Part shown: in pieces, positions 1-12,560 of the stretch
Numbering within the stretch: position 1 is the stretch's first letter
How the letters are laid out: every line of letters starts with the position of its first letter
Source: Apis mellifera
Lineage: Eukaryota > Arthropoda > Insecta > Hymenoptera > Apidae
Length of the DNA stretch: 64,000 nucleotides
Direction: 5' to 3'
NCBI RefSeq assembly: GCF_003254395.2
Contig: NC_037650.1
Coordinates: forward strand, 248,001 to 312,000
Position numbers and translations under genes: made by a program
Notes under the pieces: generated by a model
The model's input: only the letters and a program-made list of their open reading frames with translations
Databases searched by the model: none
What the model was told of the DNA's origin: nothing

Positions 1-1300
1 AGAGCAGCTAGTTACCTTTTCCTTCGAAAAGATGCTTCCTTTGTTCGGTTATCAGGCGTTAAATTCACTAGAGAAGTTCAGTCGGTAATATCGCTACAAC
101 GAGTCGACTTACCGATCGATTCAAATTTGAATTTACTTCGAATATCCTTTCTTTACGACTTCGGACACGCCAAAACGAAGCTATAAGAAAATTTGTTACG
201 TTGATTATCTCCTAGTGGGCTCTAGCGGGTGGTAGAGACCCGCAATCGATTAAATGGCTTGCCTGTTCCTTTGGAGGTCAATTTCATAGCCAATGCGGAT
301 GATTAAGGGACAAATGTTGGAGAATGGAATCGATTGAACTGAATATTTAATTATTTGGAATACGATGGAATACATTTCGTTTTGGAAAAGGAATATTTGT
401 TTAATGTAAAAAAGTAATTAAAATTGTGAGGTATGATAAATAACTGTTACGTAATTATGTGAGAATAAAAAATCAGAAAGTATTTTTTTTTTAATTAAAT
501 TATAAAACATGTATTTCGATAAAATCTGAAAAAAAAAAAGGAATTAAAGTTAATAGAATTATATATATGTACGGATTATAGTTAAAATTTATAATTTCCA
601 TTTGAACACAAACTTTTCCAAAGTACTAAATATCATAGTTCGGTATCGAGATGTAAGCAAGATAACTGACAATATACATCAGCCGCAGCCTTCATACATC
701 AGTCGTTGCCTGAAGCAACGTCGATCGAATTCCAAAGGATTTTCAATCGAGCATGGAATTTAATCAAATAGAACACGATTGTGAATTACAATCTTTCGAT
801 TTATAAATGTTCGCAAACTGTAAAACTTCCACATTACAGGAATCATTAATAATAAGTACTTACACGTCACAATAATGGTTTTACCGTGTGAAAGAGATTC
901 AGGAACGCACGTTCCTTGCCCATTTAACTTTCCAAAGATTATGTATGCCAAGTTCTCTTAAAAACTTTTGACTTCTACAACTCTGCAAATGGTGCTCGTA
1001 AAATTTCATTGTGCGGTCAGAGAAAGAAAGAGAGGAGAAGAGAAAGAGAAAGAGAGAGACTAGTCTCTTTACTTTCTCGATTATATTTTACTTCGAGCTA
1101 AGTATAATTGTAAGTATTACCTTGAGTGGCGAAAAATTGGAATTTCATCTTCGCCACTTGGGCATGTACGAATATTTGAAAATATTGATACCAAAAATTT
1201 TTTTATAATTAAAGAGTAAAATTGAAAAGCATCTGTAGTAGTATAGAAGAAAAAGTTGATGAAAAATTTTTGTACATAACAAAATATTCCTTTATTCTCA
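1..1300. other. Gene-free stretch, mixed composition
   Basis: No supportable gene. The first 300 bases are moderately GC-rich with many CpG; the remainder is AT-rich. Around 670-720 the short motif ATACATCAG occurs twice about 20 bases apart, next to a small complementary pair (CGTTGC / GCAACG). Positions 1018-1062 form a purine-only GA-rich run. The short open frames here are of the length expected by chance. Confidence 0.6.
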
Positions 1301-2927
1301 AAGTTGCATCGATGAAAAAAACAGTTTAAAAAGTTATTGTACGCAAGATTGAATCAAAACGAGAAGGCCACGTAACGCAATTACAATCTTCATTTCCTAA
1401 GTGAATTCCAATCGACGATTACTCACGGGCTTATTCGTCCAAGCAATCGCCCCGATATACTGTCATTTCTATCTACTTTAAAGTTGGCTCTCGTACAAAA
1501 TGGTTCGTTCCACGTTATTATCTGGAATACTTTCGAGATTGACTTGTTTGAAAATCTGACGGGTGTTTCCTCTCATCGAATGCTCATACTTTCGAAACGC
1601 GGTTTGTTCCACCGCATCGACTTCAATTTCCCCGTGGCTCGTGCAACTCAAACGTGGCATTGTTTGCGTGACGAGTATTCCCCGAAATGCACCGTGAAAA
1701 CTTCACAGCGTTATGCCTTTGGACAATAGAAAACTTTTCCAACCGGATTGAATAGATGAGGATAAACGAACGGGGCATATAGCGCATCAAGAAAAATTTA
1801 AATGTACGAAAATCGGATTATTATAACTAGTTTATCGTAAATAATTCTTGCATTTTGTCATTTTTTTTTTCTAAGCATTTTGATTTCATTCTAATTTCGG
1901 TAAGATTCGAATAAAGATTGAACGATTTCGAGAGAGTTGTATAATCTACTATGAAAAGAAATTTTATCAATTAATATATCGAGAATTAATGATATGATAA
2001 AGAAGTAAGATTTAATTTCACATTTAAAATGAAAAAATAATTTTGAAATTTTTTAACTGGAATATTTAGGGGGAAAAATATTATATTATGGTAAAAGATT
2101 TAATAGAAACTTTAATTAACTAAGAATGAATATTCAGAGAGATTTATCTTGTGTGCAATTTCGTATGGTGATGAATGATGGGAATCGTAAACGTTAATAA
2201 AAATTGTGCGATATTCTTTATTTAATAGAAGGGAATGTTTATTAACATTTTTTTTCCATGGTTATTCCTCGTCGATAAAAACACGAAAATAGATAAAAAT
2301 AAATTATATTTCACGTAAAATGTATACCTCGTTGAACTATAACGGAATCAAATTGAAAAGCTGAACCAAGTATTAAACGAAAAGCAAATATGTACTTCAT
2401 GGAACAAATACCTCTTTGTATTCTTAACAACGTTCAATCGGTTAATGCACGGTGAAGTTGTTTGACTCCGATTCAGAAGCGAATCTCTAATTGTGACTTC
2501 AACGAATTGTGAATTTCCCACTGATTTTCATTATTCCACGAAGAAAAGCCAATTATTGCACTTTCTTTTTTTTTTATCGTAAAAATATATACAAGGGGAA
2601 AAATAAAATTCTTGAACGAATTGAAAATGAATGTGAAAATGATTGCATTTGAATTGTACGAATAAAAATTTTTCCTTTTTTTTTTTTCGACGTAGCAAAA
2701 CGTAGAAATTCCAATAGAATTTTCTAAACAGTCGTTTTTCAATTTGATCTCGTTTTTTGATGTATTGGAAATGGAAAAAAGAAAGGAAAAAAAAGATAAG
2801 TGAACGAAATTTCCTTTTTTTGATAAGTCAAATATAAATCGTTAAAAGAATATTTTTAATTATTATTTAAAATAAAAGTTCATTTTGTAACATAGTAAAT
2901 TTCGATTTAAAAAATATTATTTTAATT
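1301..2927. other. Gene-free stretch with a small GC-richer patch
   Basis: Between about 1430 and 1735 the composition is less AT-rich and both strands stay open for 60-80 codons over the same bases, which is typical of a GC-richer non-coding patch, not a gene. From 1745 onward the sequence is AT-rich with poly(T) and poly(A) tracts and no recognisable motif. Confidence 0.6.
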
Positions 2928-3050
2928 TTAAGAAAAATTTATTTAGCTTCAAATCAAAATCAAAATAGATCTTTTCGAATTACTTAAGAAGTATTTTTTA
3001 TTATTTACCATTTTTACAAGTATTATATGCAATTATGCAAATATTAATTT
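2928..3050 (+). repeat. Dispersed repeat block A, copy 1
   Basis: This ~120-bp AT-rich block matches 4349-4480 in the same orientation. Shared landmarks include GCTTCAAAT, a GAATTACTT segment, and CAAGTATTATATGCAATTAT, with scattered substitutions and small indels. The match was found by eye; identity looks roughly 80 percent. It is part of a larger two-block pair (A and B) whose B block is in opposite orientation in the second copy. Confidence 0.7.
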
Positions 3051-3224
3051 TCTTATTTATTTTTTTGATTGAAAATTGATTGATCTCAAAAATATGAAAA
3101 GATGTTCAAATGTTAATATTAACCTTTCTATCTCTTTTACATCTTATCAATTAAATTCATAATTAAAATTCATTTTAAAATAGGTAAAGAAAATGATTAC
3201 TATCATGAACATTGAAATTTATAT

Positions 3225-3290
3225 AAATATTTATTGCATTATCATGTACATACGAGTATCGAATAAAGACCCAATTGTTTTTGTATATAA
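3225..3290 (+). repeat. Dispersed repeat block B, copy 1
   Basis: This ~65-bp block contains AATATTTATTGCATTAT, then ACGAGTATCGAA and CAATTGTT. The same ordered landmarks occur at 4481-4540 on the opposite strand. Here B lies about 175 bp after block A, whereas in the second copy the inverted B directly follows A. Confidence 0.65.
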
Positions 3291-3640
3291 TACATTAACA
3301 ATAAGAGATCTCTGACTGAACAAATGTATTGAAAATCTCTTTTTTTTTATTTTCTAATATTTATATATCTTTTCAATTATAACTTTGATAATTCAATAAT
3401 ATTCAATTTTACAGATAAAAAGACAGAAAAATGTAAAAAGAAAATGATCGATTTATACAATTTGTAATAAAAAAATAAAAAAATAAAAACCAATAAGGGT
3501 GAGAATATAAAAAAGAAGAATTCACGATTATCATTTAAGATAAATAAAAAAAAAAAAAAAATAACATACCCACGAAGAAAAAGAAAGAGAATAAGAATTA
3601 GGACACCGTAATTCAAGAATATTCTATATTCTATGCTCAA
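3291..3640. other. AT-rich gene-free stretch
   Basis: This is A- and T-rich low-complexity sequence with an A-run near 3548-3561. The 87-codon minus-strand frame covering it is almost entirely Phe, Leu and Ile encoded by poly(A) complement, so it is not supported as a gene. Confidence 0.6.
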
Positions 3641-4260
3641 GAATAAAAGAGTTAAATACGGACAATGTTGATATGCAAGAAGACGTTGAACCAGGTTTAA
3701 AACCGAGCTTAGAATAAAGGGGGGAAACTTTACACCGTGTTGCGTCGAGGGAAAAAGCGGGTGAAAATCGAGAAAAAAATGAGAGAGAAACCGTCCATAC
3801 GAGAGATAACAATACTGTGGGGGAGGGGGATGGGGGAGAAAGAAAAGAGAAAACGCGTGCCAATGAGAAATTCCGCATCGTGGTAAATTTCGTGCGGCGT
3901 AGACATAACGAAACGGCCGTTGTAAATTGCGAACACTTCATTAGCAAAAATTTAAATTTCAAAAGAGCAGTTTTGCGCGTCTTGGCGGAATAAGAGCGCG
4001 CCAACCGTTGATGAGGCCCGGTTGTCCATTGTATTCGTCGGGACACGGCTTATCATCGGCATTGCTCTCCTCCTCGAAATGAAAAACTCATCGTGCACGC
4101 TCGTCTGGGTTGTCATGGCCCCCCGTTTGCCCCGAGAATAATGCTATCTTTCGGAAATGCGATTTATTACGGAAGATAATTTCGGGGAATCACGTTTATC
4201 TACTCGTTTTCATCAAGCCGATTCGAGGGAGAAAAATCTGAGAAGTAAGAATTGTGCGTC
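3641..4260. other. GC/CpG-richer island, possible regulatory region
   Basis: This stands out from the AT-rich surroundings by many CpG dinucleotides and a purine-rich middle (about 3770-3855, including GGGGGAGGGGG-like sequence). Minus-strand frames of 140 and 68 codons overlap here in different phases. Their predicted peptides are low-complexity (Ser, Phe, Leu, Arg) with no recognisable domain, so I read them as by-products of lower AT content. A role as an enhancer or other non-coding element is inference. Confidence 0.35.
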
Positions 4261-4348
4261 GAAAATATTTTCTTTTCTTTTTTTAAATATAATTAGAGAA
4301 GAAAGAAGGATTTAATTATTGTTAAAAATATAATAACCTAGCTTCTCA

Positions 4349-4480
4349 ATTTTTTACGAAAAACAAATTTTATTTGGCTTCAAATAATCAAAATAAATCT
4401 TTTAGAATTACTTGAGAAATATTTTTTATCATTTACAATTTTTACAAGTATTATATGCAATTATACAAATATTATACAAG
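4349..4480 (+). repeat. Dispersed repeat block A, copy 2
   Basis: This is the direct-orientation partner of 2928-3050. It preserves GGCTTCAAAT, AGAATTACTT and CAAGTATTATATGCAATTAT. It is followed without a gap by the inverted B block. Confidence 0.7.
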
Positions 4481-4540
4481 ATATAGAAGAACAATTGAAT
4501 CTTTGTTCGATACTCGTACATAATAATGCAATAAATATTG
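4481..4540 (-). repeat. Dispersed repeat block B, copy 2, inverted
   Basis: Read on the minus strand this gives TATTTATTGCATTATTATGTACGAG-like order (split here: TATTTATTGCATTAT, then ACGAGTATCGAA, then CAATTGTT), matching 3225-3290. The inverted orientation relative to block A points to a local rearrangement after or during duplication. Confidence 0.65.
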
Positions 4541-6200
4541 AAAGATCGATGTAATAATTCTTTCTTAGCCAGTTTTTTGTTAACATTCTGTTTCTTAACA
4601 TTACAATTATGAGAAATTTGCTCGATATTTTATCTCGCCCCATCAAGCTTTAATAAAATTTCAAAAAGTTGAAGTATCTTTGAGTATCTTAATATCTTTT
4701 CAAGGTATTACATTTCTTGTTTAATATTCTCTCGAGTATCTCTAACGATGTTAAGAAGTATCTTGAAATTAAGAAGAAATTAAAAAATTCTTGAGACGTC
4801 GTAGAAGAGACTTGTTCGGTTAACAAGTATTTCAAAAAGAAAGTATGCGAGTATCTTATTTTTACTAATTAATATAACTATCTATGTAATATTGTAGAAA
4901 ATTTCTTGAACTTTGAACGAGCAAGCGAAAATTGAAGTGAAAAATCTTATCATCCCATATATCGATGATGATATTTGTAGAGTGCGTTCAAAGAGTCCTT
5001 TGATATATTTCAAGCAGTGTGCACAAGAGAGAAGAATTTCTCCGCTCTTACACCTTTCACGGTTCATCCTTATGTACACACCACTTTGAATCTACTTAAT
5101 TGACAGCGATGCAGCGATCTCGTATCGTTTCGAGAAGCGGTTAAATATTTGACAGTTTGATATATCCTTTACATTTTTCATTTATTTCAAAATCTTCGAG
5201 TTTTCTGCTCAAAGAACCGTGTACAAATGAAAAGCTTGGGAATCGTAAGGGGATGATATGCAATTGATATTCGATATATCAATGGAATATATTTTCTTTG
5301 TTACGACGCTCTACGATCGATTTATTTTATTTCCAAATAGAAATTTTCGACCAAAAAATACAAAGTTTCTTCATTCGATAAGTAATGTTTTCGTTTTGTT
5401 CGCGTAAATATTTCCAATATATTCGTTCGTAAGGAACATGTAGAGCAAGAATCGTAGTCGTTAAATAACACTTTCGAATCGCGCGTACAAATTTAAAAGA
5501 ATCTAAAAGAAAAATAGAAATCACTTTTTGTGTTCCTTCCTCTAAATTTTTCCTTCCTGTTTTTTGTCTCGTTTCTATCTAGAGTAATAAAAAGGGGGGA
5601 AAAGACACGAGAGGGAGAGAAAGAGAGAGGTGGAATGGCTATGACGTTTGTTTTCATCAGGAAACTGGAGGATTTTGAAAAAAAATGTCAACGTTTCGAG
5701 GCAAACCGAAGAAATATCCTGACTCTGCCCCATTTTGTCTCTCGGTGTGTTTCATCCCTCGAAACGAAAGAGCGAAAATGTTTCATTTCGGAAATAGCGA
5801 GTGTTTCGCTTTCAAACATTCGAATAGCGAATTGTTTGTCGTCGCTATGCTATGGAAACAGTTATAAATGAACCAGAGGCTAAGTAAACTTTGAAATTTA
5901 CTTTAATAGAAATTGACTTGGCGTGTCGTCGAGCGGAATCCAACTTGCGACCGATAATAAACAAAATTTTGCGTATAGGAAGATTTCAACGCGCGTAACG
6001 GTGCATGCATAATTGCATCTCGAGGAAACGCGGAGATCTCCCCTTCTGTTCCATTTTCGTTATAACGTTGATTCTCGAGCAATATTTCGAATAAGAGAGA
6101 GGAAATTAGAAATACGCATACAAATAACATTCTATAATTGTTTATTCTTGTTGTTCTAATTCTTTTCGCATAATATTTATCAAGAAATCGTTACATTATA
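4541..6200. other. Gene-free stretch
   Basis: Mostly AT-rich. A purine-rich patch at about 5595-5640 and a slightly GC-richer part (5640-5860) give overlapping plus-strand frames of 113 and 60 codons in two phases. Neither has a recognisable domain or codon pattern that distinguishes it from chance. No other structure seen. Confidence 0.55.
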
Positions 6201-6214
6201 ATCGTAATATAAAA

Positions 6215-6254
6215 GAGTTATTTTTTGACGAAGCTTAATCTTCGTCAAAAACTC
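6215..6254. repeat. Near-perfect stem-loop
   Basis: A 12-bp perfect inverted repeat (TTTTTGACGAAG / CTTCGTCAAAAA) surrounds a 6-base loop (CTTAAT). It extends through GAG/CTC to about 15-18 paired bases with one small bulge. It could form a cruciform or an RNA hairpin. No transcription signal is evident. Confidence 0.7.
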
Positions 6255-6259
6255 TACAA

Positions 6260-8920
6260 CAACCGATCCTCTGGCTCGAAATAATGTAATGTATTTAATA
6301 TAAATATTATATTGTATAAGGATACAATAGAAAAGACGGTGATTACATCGGATCAAAATTTCGTGGAAACAAAAGCGAGAGTTAGGGGGAAAGAAAAAGC
6401 CCATTTCCGGCTATCTCGACCGAGTAACTTAGTTTCCAGCGATGGCGGTTTAATTCGATATTTAAAAGGAGCGGCGGTACCGAGGCTGACAGGAGGCCTA
6501 CTTTCCATAAACGCTAAAACACCGTAAAAGTCGAAACAATTTGAACGCGGTGGAAATTGCTCGGCAACCGGGCGGGGCTTTACAAAAGTTCGGATAATGC
6601 AGACATTACCGAAATACCGAGGGGCGTAGCGAAACTTTCGAAGCGTGGAAACTCGTAGCTTTCGTAAACTTTCCGTTCTCGTTTCAAGATCCGCGTTAAC
6701 GGATCACTCCTTGCCCCCGCTTTTATTATTTATCCTCTCGCGCCATTCTTGCGCATTCCTGGATAATTTTGACAAACTTGAGAACTAACTGGACTTAATG
6801 GGGGGGAAAAAATGAAGATAAATTTGTGTCTGAAAATAATTATGAAAACATATGTTTAGTAGCAAACGAAATTAATTTTTGTTATATTATTTTCGTAACC
6901 GCTGATGCAATAAATGAATAAAGGAATAAATCATTTTCGGATGTAAGTTTAATCCCCTTTCCTTTCCACTCTGTACGAGTGCTTTGGATAATTGGAATTC
7001 GGGTAATTGGGTAATCGATGATCTCGAACAATGAAAATAGCGGTTCCCAACCCCGATAATTCGCCGATCGTGTTTTTCTAGATTTCTATTATTTTTAATT
7101 GTCAATTTATTTTATCTATTTCGTTGCGATATTTATTTATTTATTCCCTCGGAAAATTATATCATTTCTTTTTCTCTTTGTCTTGTGCAAATCACTGAAT
7201 TGTTAAACTTGAAACAAGATGTTATGCAGAATATAAGAAAAGTTTGGTAAGGTAAAACAGCCGTATCTTGCAAACAGAAAATAATTCTTCTATTGATGGA
7301 TAATGTTTCTCAGACTCATTCGCATATGGATTACGATATAGGTAAAATTATTCGATAGACAGCCACTGTGCTGAATTGGGAGATTCTGACTCATCTGTCA
7401 AATTTCTCTGACATTTCACCAACAGATCACCACCATTTCTGTCAAATACCATGACAGACTAAAGATCTCTCGAACACTTTCTGCATATTTTCATTTCAAA
7501 GAACAGTTATACAGTTTTATTTTTAAAATCAAATATTGCATTTTTTCTTACTAATAAAAAAGACCACTATTTTGAATTATATTATATATTAACATGTTGT
7601 ATAATAAAAATATAAAAATTATTTTTTCAATGGAAAACAAATTATTTAATCATTTCGTGTACTCTTTAAATTTTAATTTTTTTAGTTTAAATATCTCAAA
7701 ATATTGAATTTTTTTATAATATTTACAATAATTTGCATCAGATTGATGTAATTTTGTTTCAATTAATAAAAAGTTATTTTTTAAATGTTAAATAGAAATT
7801 GAACAATTACACAAACAATTGAAAAATTAACTTTGAAAAATTATGTAATTTGAATTATTTTCGAATAAAAGAAATTAAATAATTTATATATTTTTAGTTA
7901 TTTCGTTTCATTATTGTTAGTTTTTCGAGTATTCAATTCAATAATTTTAGAAAAACTCGAGCACAACAATTTTAACTGTTTTAAAATCCTTCTAATTCTT
8001 CTCAACGAGTGATCGAGAATTCTATGAAAAGAAAACGCACGGGTCATCCAACGATATATGTAACACAATGTAACACAAATTACGAAACGCAATGCGAGAT
8101 AAAAGCAATTGGCAACACTCTATGTCAGTCAATGGTTGTTAAAATATTTTTCAATTATTGTTGACTAACGAGTAGTCTCTTCAACAAATTAAAATTCCTC
8201 ACCATCGTAAATGCGGGATATTGAAGTATCATTCGTGTAAAACGAAATACGGTTTTAATGTGAAACGAAACAAACCTCTTTTAAGGTTTCAAACATTTTT
8301 TTTAAAAATGTTACTTAAACACTTATAAAATTTATATATATCTATATATATAATTTCTAAAAAAATTCATAAATGACTAGCAAATGGACAGTTAAATTAC
8401 ACTGTAATTTTCATTCTAAGAGTCTAATTCTCATTCTTTTTTCTAATTATTATATTATAATGTTAAAATTGTCTCTAGAACTGAAAATTGAAAATTTAAA
8501 TATAATTTTTATATTAATAAGCTTACATTACAATCTTAATTACAATTCACATAATCAATTGCAATTCTATTGAAATAGTACTTTTCTTAAAAGCCCTAAT
8601 TTCTCTTGAATTTCTCTCTAAAATCATTTTAACAACTTTAATATTTGTTTCCTCTGATATATAAATTGGCCGTTTCAAAATGTTTTATCGTAAACTAATA
8701 AACGGTTTAAAAATAAAATGGTTAGAAAGTGATTAAAATTTAACGAGATTTTGCGTATAATCGAAGTGTTCGAACGAATATAGGTTGACGTATGCGGGTC
8801 AATGAGAGAAAGATTTTTTATCGTATCAGATGCGATGGAAATTTTATCCGAAAGGGCGAGCGATTGTGTGGAAGATTCTTTCGGGCGGCTTGCCAAAAAC
8901 AGGAACAAAATTTAACATCG
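6260..8920. other. Gene-free stretch; island at 6350-6770
   Basis: 6350-6770 is a CpG-rich patch with short open frames that look accidental. The rest is AT-rich. Near 7385-7460 the words TGTCAAAT and TGACA recur several times on both strands, but no boundaries could be drawn. At 8058-8080 there is a two-copy ATGTAACACAA tandem. Confidence 0.5.
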
Positions 8921-8932
8921 TATTCACGTGAC

Positions 8933-8982
8933 CTAGGTGTTCCTTCTCTTTTTTTTTTTTTTTTTTTTCACCTAGTCACCTA
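8933..8982. repeat. T20 tract flanked by inverted CACCTAG words
   Basis: GTGACCTAGGTG lies left of a 20-base T run (8949-8968), and CACCTAGTCACCTAG lies immediately right of it. The two sides are complementary over about 10 bases (TGACCTAGGTG versus CACCTAGTCA with one missing base). The right-hand word itself repeats as CACCTAG twice. Confidence 0.6.
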
Positions 8983-8989
8983 GTGGAAA

Positions 8990-10400
8990 TGTCATCTCTA
9001 TTGGCGTGTGATTAAATTAACTTTGACGGTGATTCAACGTTACATTTTCCTTTTTTCTGCGGCCTAATGGAAACTATTTTTAGGATAGAACGTTAGGTAA
9101 GAGATCCTTTTATCAAACTGAAAGAAACGATTGTTTTGCGAATCGAGAGTATGAAAATATTTTCCGTTTCATGATACTTTTATGAATATGTTTTCTTTTA
9201 TTATTTCAATAATGTTTTGATATATTATCCATAAACGTTAAGAACATCAAAGTTGATTTTTTTCTAGAATTTTTCTTATTATATATAAGTTAAATCAGAA
9301 ATATCGTATAATTTATTTAAATACATTAGATTTTTTTTTAGATTTCATGTGAAAATTTTAGTTTAAATTTTCAAAAGATTATTAGATATGATGCATGGAC
9401 GAAATATTATTTTCTTAAAATTTGAATCTATGATTTTATGAAAAAATTGTCGCTTAAAATTTTGAAAATGAAACATATCACAATTTAGTTTCTGCAAATA
9501 TTTGATTATGATTTTTTATCTAGTTATTTATTTAATTTATTCAATATTTCGTTTTAAATTTGTCATAAAATGTAAAATGTATCGACAGAAATTAAAAATT
9601 GGAGAAAATGATAAAATTTTTTTTAAATTTTCTAATCCTAATATTCAACTTTATAAAACTCAATCTTCATTTTCACTTGCTATGTGATATTAAAAAAAAA
9701 TGAACTCAGAATTGTGAAAATAAAAGTTTTATACTTTGAAATGAATTTTTTAATCAACAATTTATAATAATATCGAATTTTTATCGCTTCAAGTATATTT
9801 TTTATAAGTATATTATATTTTTGTATGCATAAATCGACACAAGAATATTTTGTCAGATACAAATCAAGATTTGATAAGATTTATATAATGCAGACATTTC
9901 AATAATAATACAAACTTGATAATCGTTCGTGCTAAAATAATCTGATATGAAATAAATATTGTTTGCTATCGACGAATCTTTAATAAACGATATTTATTCC
10001 GGAAATAATATCGATTTTGTTGATGTATGATCGAACGTGCAGAATACTCATAATATTACACAGAAAAATAAAAGAATCTGTATTTTCATGATCAATTAAT
10101 TATCAATTAATAGTATAAAACTTTGAGTTACCAATTCATAGCATATTTCTAGATCAAGATATAAATCAAAATATTATTTCGTAATCACGATATAACATAT
10201 TTCTTTATAAAAACATAAATAATCGAAATCCACGAAAGAAAAATTCCAACGACGTAATTGGAATACAACGATAATTAGCGCATAAATTAACCCGTTAATT
10301 TGATTTTTAAAAAAGTAGCGTAACAAAAGAGGAGAAAGCGAGGACACGTGACAAATCGTTGAAAAGATTACCATAGCAAATTTCGTCCTCGGTTTTCATT
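8990..10400. other. AT-rich gene-free stretch
   Basis: No gene-like signal. The sequence is AT-rich filler with homopolymer runs; open frames of 60-66 codons are AT-codon-only and scattered on both strands. Near 10090-10115 ATCAATTAAT is repeated twice. Confidence 0.6.
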
Positions 10401-10429
10401 TTATATCGCGTAACAATGGCTGTATTCTC

Positions 10430-10650
10430 TGGACGTCTGAAATAAGTGAGTCTGAATTCGCAAAGAGTAGCGCCTTTACCTGGCATTATCCGCGACTACT
10501 CTTACTTCGCCCGCTCGAATATTCGTCAGCTTATTCTCCAGATAAAGGGGACGAAGTATAAAAATTTCCTGCTCGAAGCGTTTATTTAAATCCATCCGAC
10601 GAGCGGGGCGGGACTTGGTTTAGCGCGGTTACAATTTTATTTCTTATCCT
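10430..10650. other. GC-richer island, candidate regulatory module
   Basis: This short island is rich in CpG, including CCGCGACTACTC, CTCCAGATAAAGG and GAGCGGGGCGGGAC. It contains a CCTTTATC/GATAAAG GATA-type word and a GC-box-like word. It has no open frame of note. A regulatory role is inference from its contrast with the AT-rich flanks. Confidence 0.3.
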
Positions 10651-12560
10651 CTCCTCCGACCGCTTTTTCTCTTTTTAATTATTCAAACGCAAGATTTGTC
10701 CCAGATATATTTCGTGCGAATTAAAGAGGTTATGTCAAGGAATTATAAAGCGATGAGAAGAAAATTTCAATCTGTTTTATCTGGATTATCGTGCGATATA
10801 TTAAGTAAGAAAAAGATGGTAAATTTATTTCTAAACTTAGTAAATGATAATTCTATAATTAATATCTTAATTATTATTTTAAAAATCTTGTAGAAATTAG
10901 TTAAAAAAAACGAACAATAGAGAAATTAATGAATAACATATTAAAAATTTTTGTTGTATTTTATGATACAGAAAATATTTTATGGATAAAAATATATACG
11001 ATAGGGAAAAAAATTTCAAATATACAGAACAATTAATATGTTTATTTTAGAAAGGAGCAATTAAATAAAAAAAATATCTGTATTACTATCGTTATTTGAA
11101 TCGTAATTCCATATATTACGACTTTTAATTTTCTGTATAAAAAAGTTTCTCGAAACGTTGTAAATCTTGTCGATGTCGTGGAACCAAGATACATAACGGT
11201 CGAATTGAGAAAAGAAGTTAGATTCATCAACTAGGTCATATCCAGTCGTGTATTTCTTCTTCCATCGTTACGATTCGTTATCGTAAATTTAAACAAATTA
11301 TTTACAATTAGTTAAAGAAAGTTTGAACGAAGTTTGAAAGTTTGAAACTTTTTCTTTCCGTACTTTCGGGTAAAAAAGGGAAAGGATAATAGTGATTACG
11401 AATCCAGTGAACTTAATTTTGGAAATGGAGATGTGATCCGTGGCCAAGTTTTACGTTTTACCAGGGAATTTGAGAGATCAACGGTGGATGGGACGATTTA
11501 TTTCGTAGACGAGAATGATGACCTTCTCTCTTTCTTGTTTCTCAGTGAATTCGTTAGAATCAGAGTTAGAAATGGAAAGCTTGCTTTTGTTAATGGAAAA
11601 TGTGCTTTTTGCGTTAATTTTACTTTTTTTAAAAACTTCAAGAAATGACTTTTTTTTTTACAAAAATTTTTAATATTTTCTCATTGCCTCCTCAGCGTGA
11701 TGAAAGATCAAAAATTACTTTTATTTTAAATTAAATGCTTTTTTTCAAAAATAATAAAAGTCAATGAATTTTTTTTATACTTAAAAGCTATTTTTCTAAC
11801 TTTTATTATATAATATCGTGTTTATAATATTGATTCTGTCTAAAAATGAAAAAATATGGAATAAGAAAGAATCCGATCGATTTATTTTTGTCTCAATTTG
11901 GCTTTGATGAGAATCAAAAACCAAGAAGTGAAGATACATGGATATTTCTGGGTCGGACAGGAAAGAAGCGACTAGTTCGCTCTGCCAGAAACTTAGTCGT
12001 CGAGTTGCTTTGTTCGTCGAAACTTTATAAAAGTATGGTCTTCAAACACTTGTGAAAATTTGTACCCTCCTTTCAACCAGATGGTGACGAATCTGGCATT
12101 CGTACTTTCTACCAACACAGCTCTTTGCTAGAAGTATAATAGCCTCTCCAATCTCTGCTACTTTTAGTATCTCGATATCGTGTTTAATGAAACTTGCTCT
12201 TTGCTACAAACTTCTGCCTCTCTGCGTAACAAATTAGACGAGTTTATACATTTCCATGTTGAACGAACGAATATGAATTGCGTAAATATCTCAATTGTTG
12301 GGCAAATAAGATTGGCAAAAATATTGACAAAATATAAAATCGAAACTTATTTTTTAAAATACGATTTATATCCTTTTTTTATCCAAATATCCTGAATAAA
12401 TTTTCTAAATTTTAATTCAAACTGAAATTTCAACCCAAGAAACATTTAAACATTTCTGTTAGTCTATGAAAAAAAAAAATCAAGAAAGCAAATCGTTTTA
12501 CTTCATACTTCAAGTAAATATTTATATTGTTATTATCTTGGGGCAAAAGTGCTTTAAGAA
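10651..12560. other. AT-rich gene-free stretch
   Basis: Open frames of 62-71 codons occur on both strands (for example 11433-11648 and 11846-12055 on the plus strand), but none has a recognisable domain. Nothing else was identified. Confidence 0.55.

Noticed and set aside
3624..4046. 140-codon minus-strand frame
   Set aside because: Low-complexity peptide, a second phase is open over the same bases, and no domain is seen.
7380..7465. Clustered TGTCAAAT/TGACA words as inverted ends of an element
   Set aside because: The words are short, irregularly spaced and without consistent flanks, so no boundaries can be supported.
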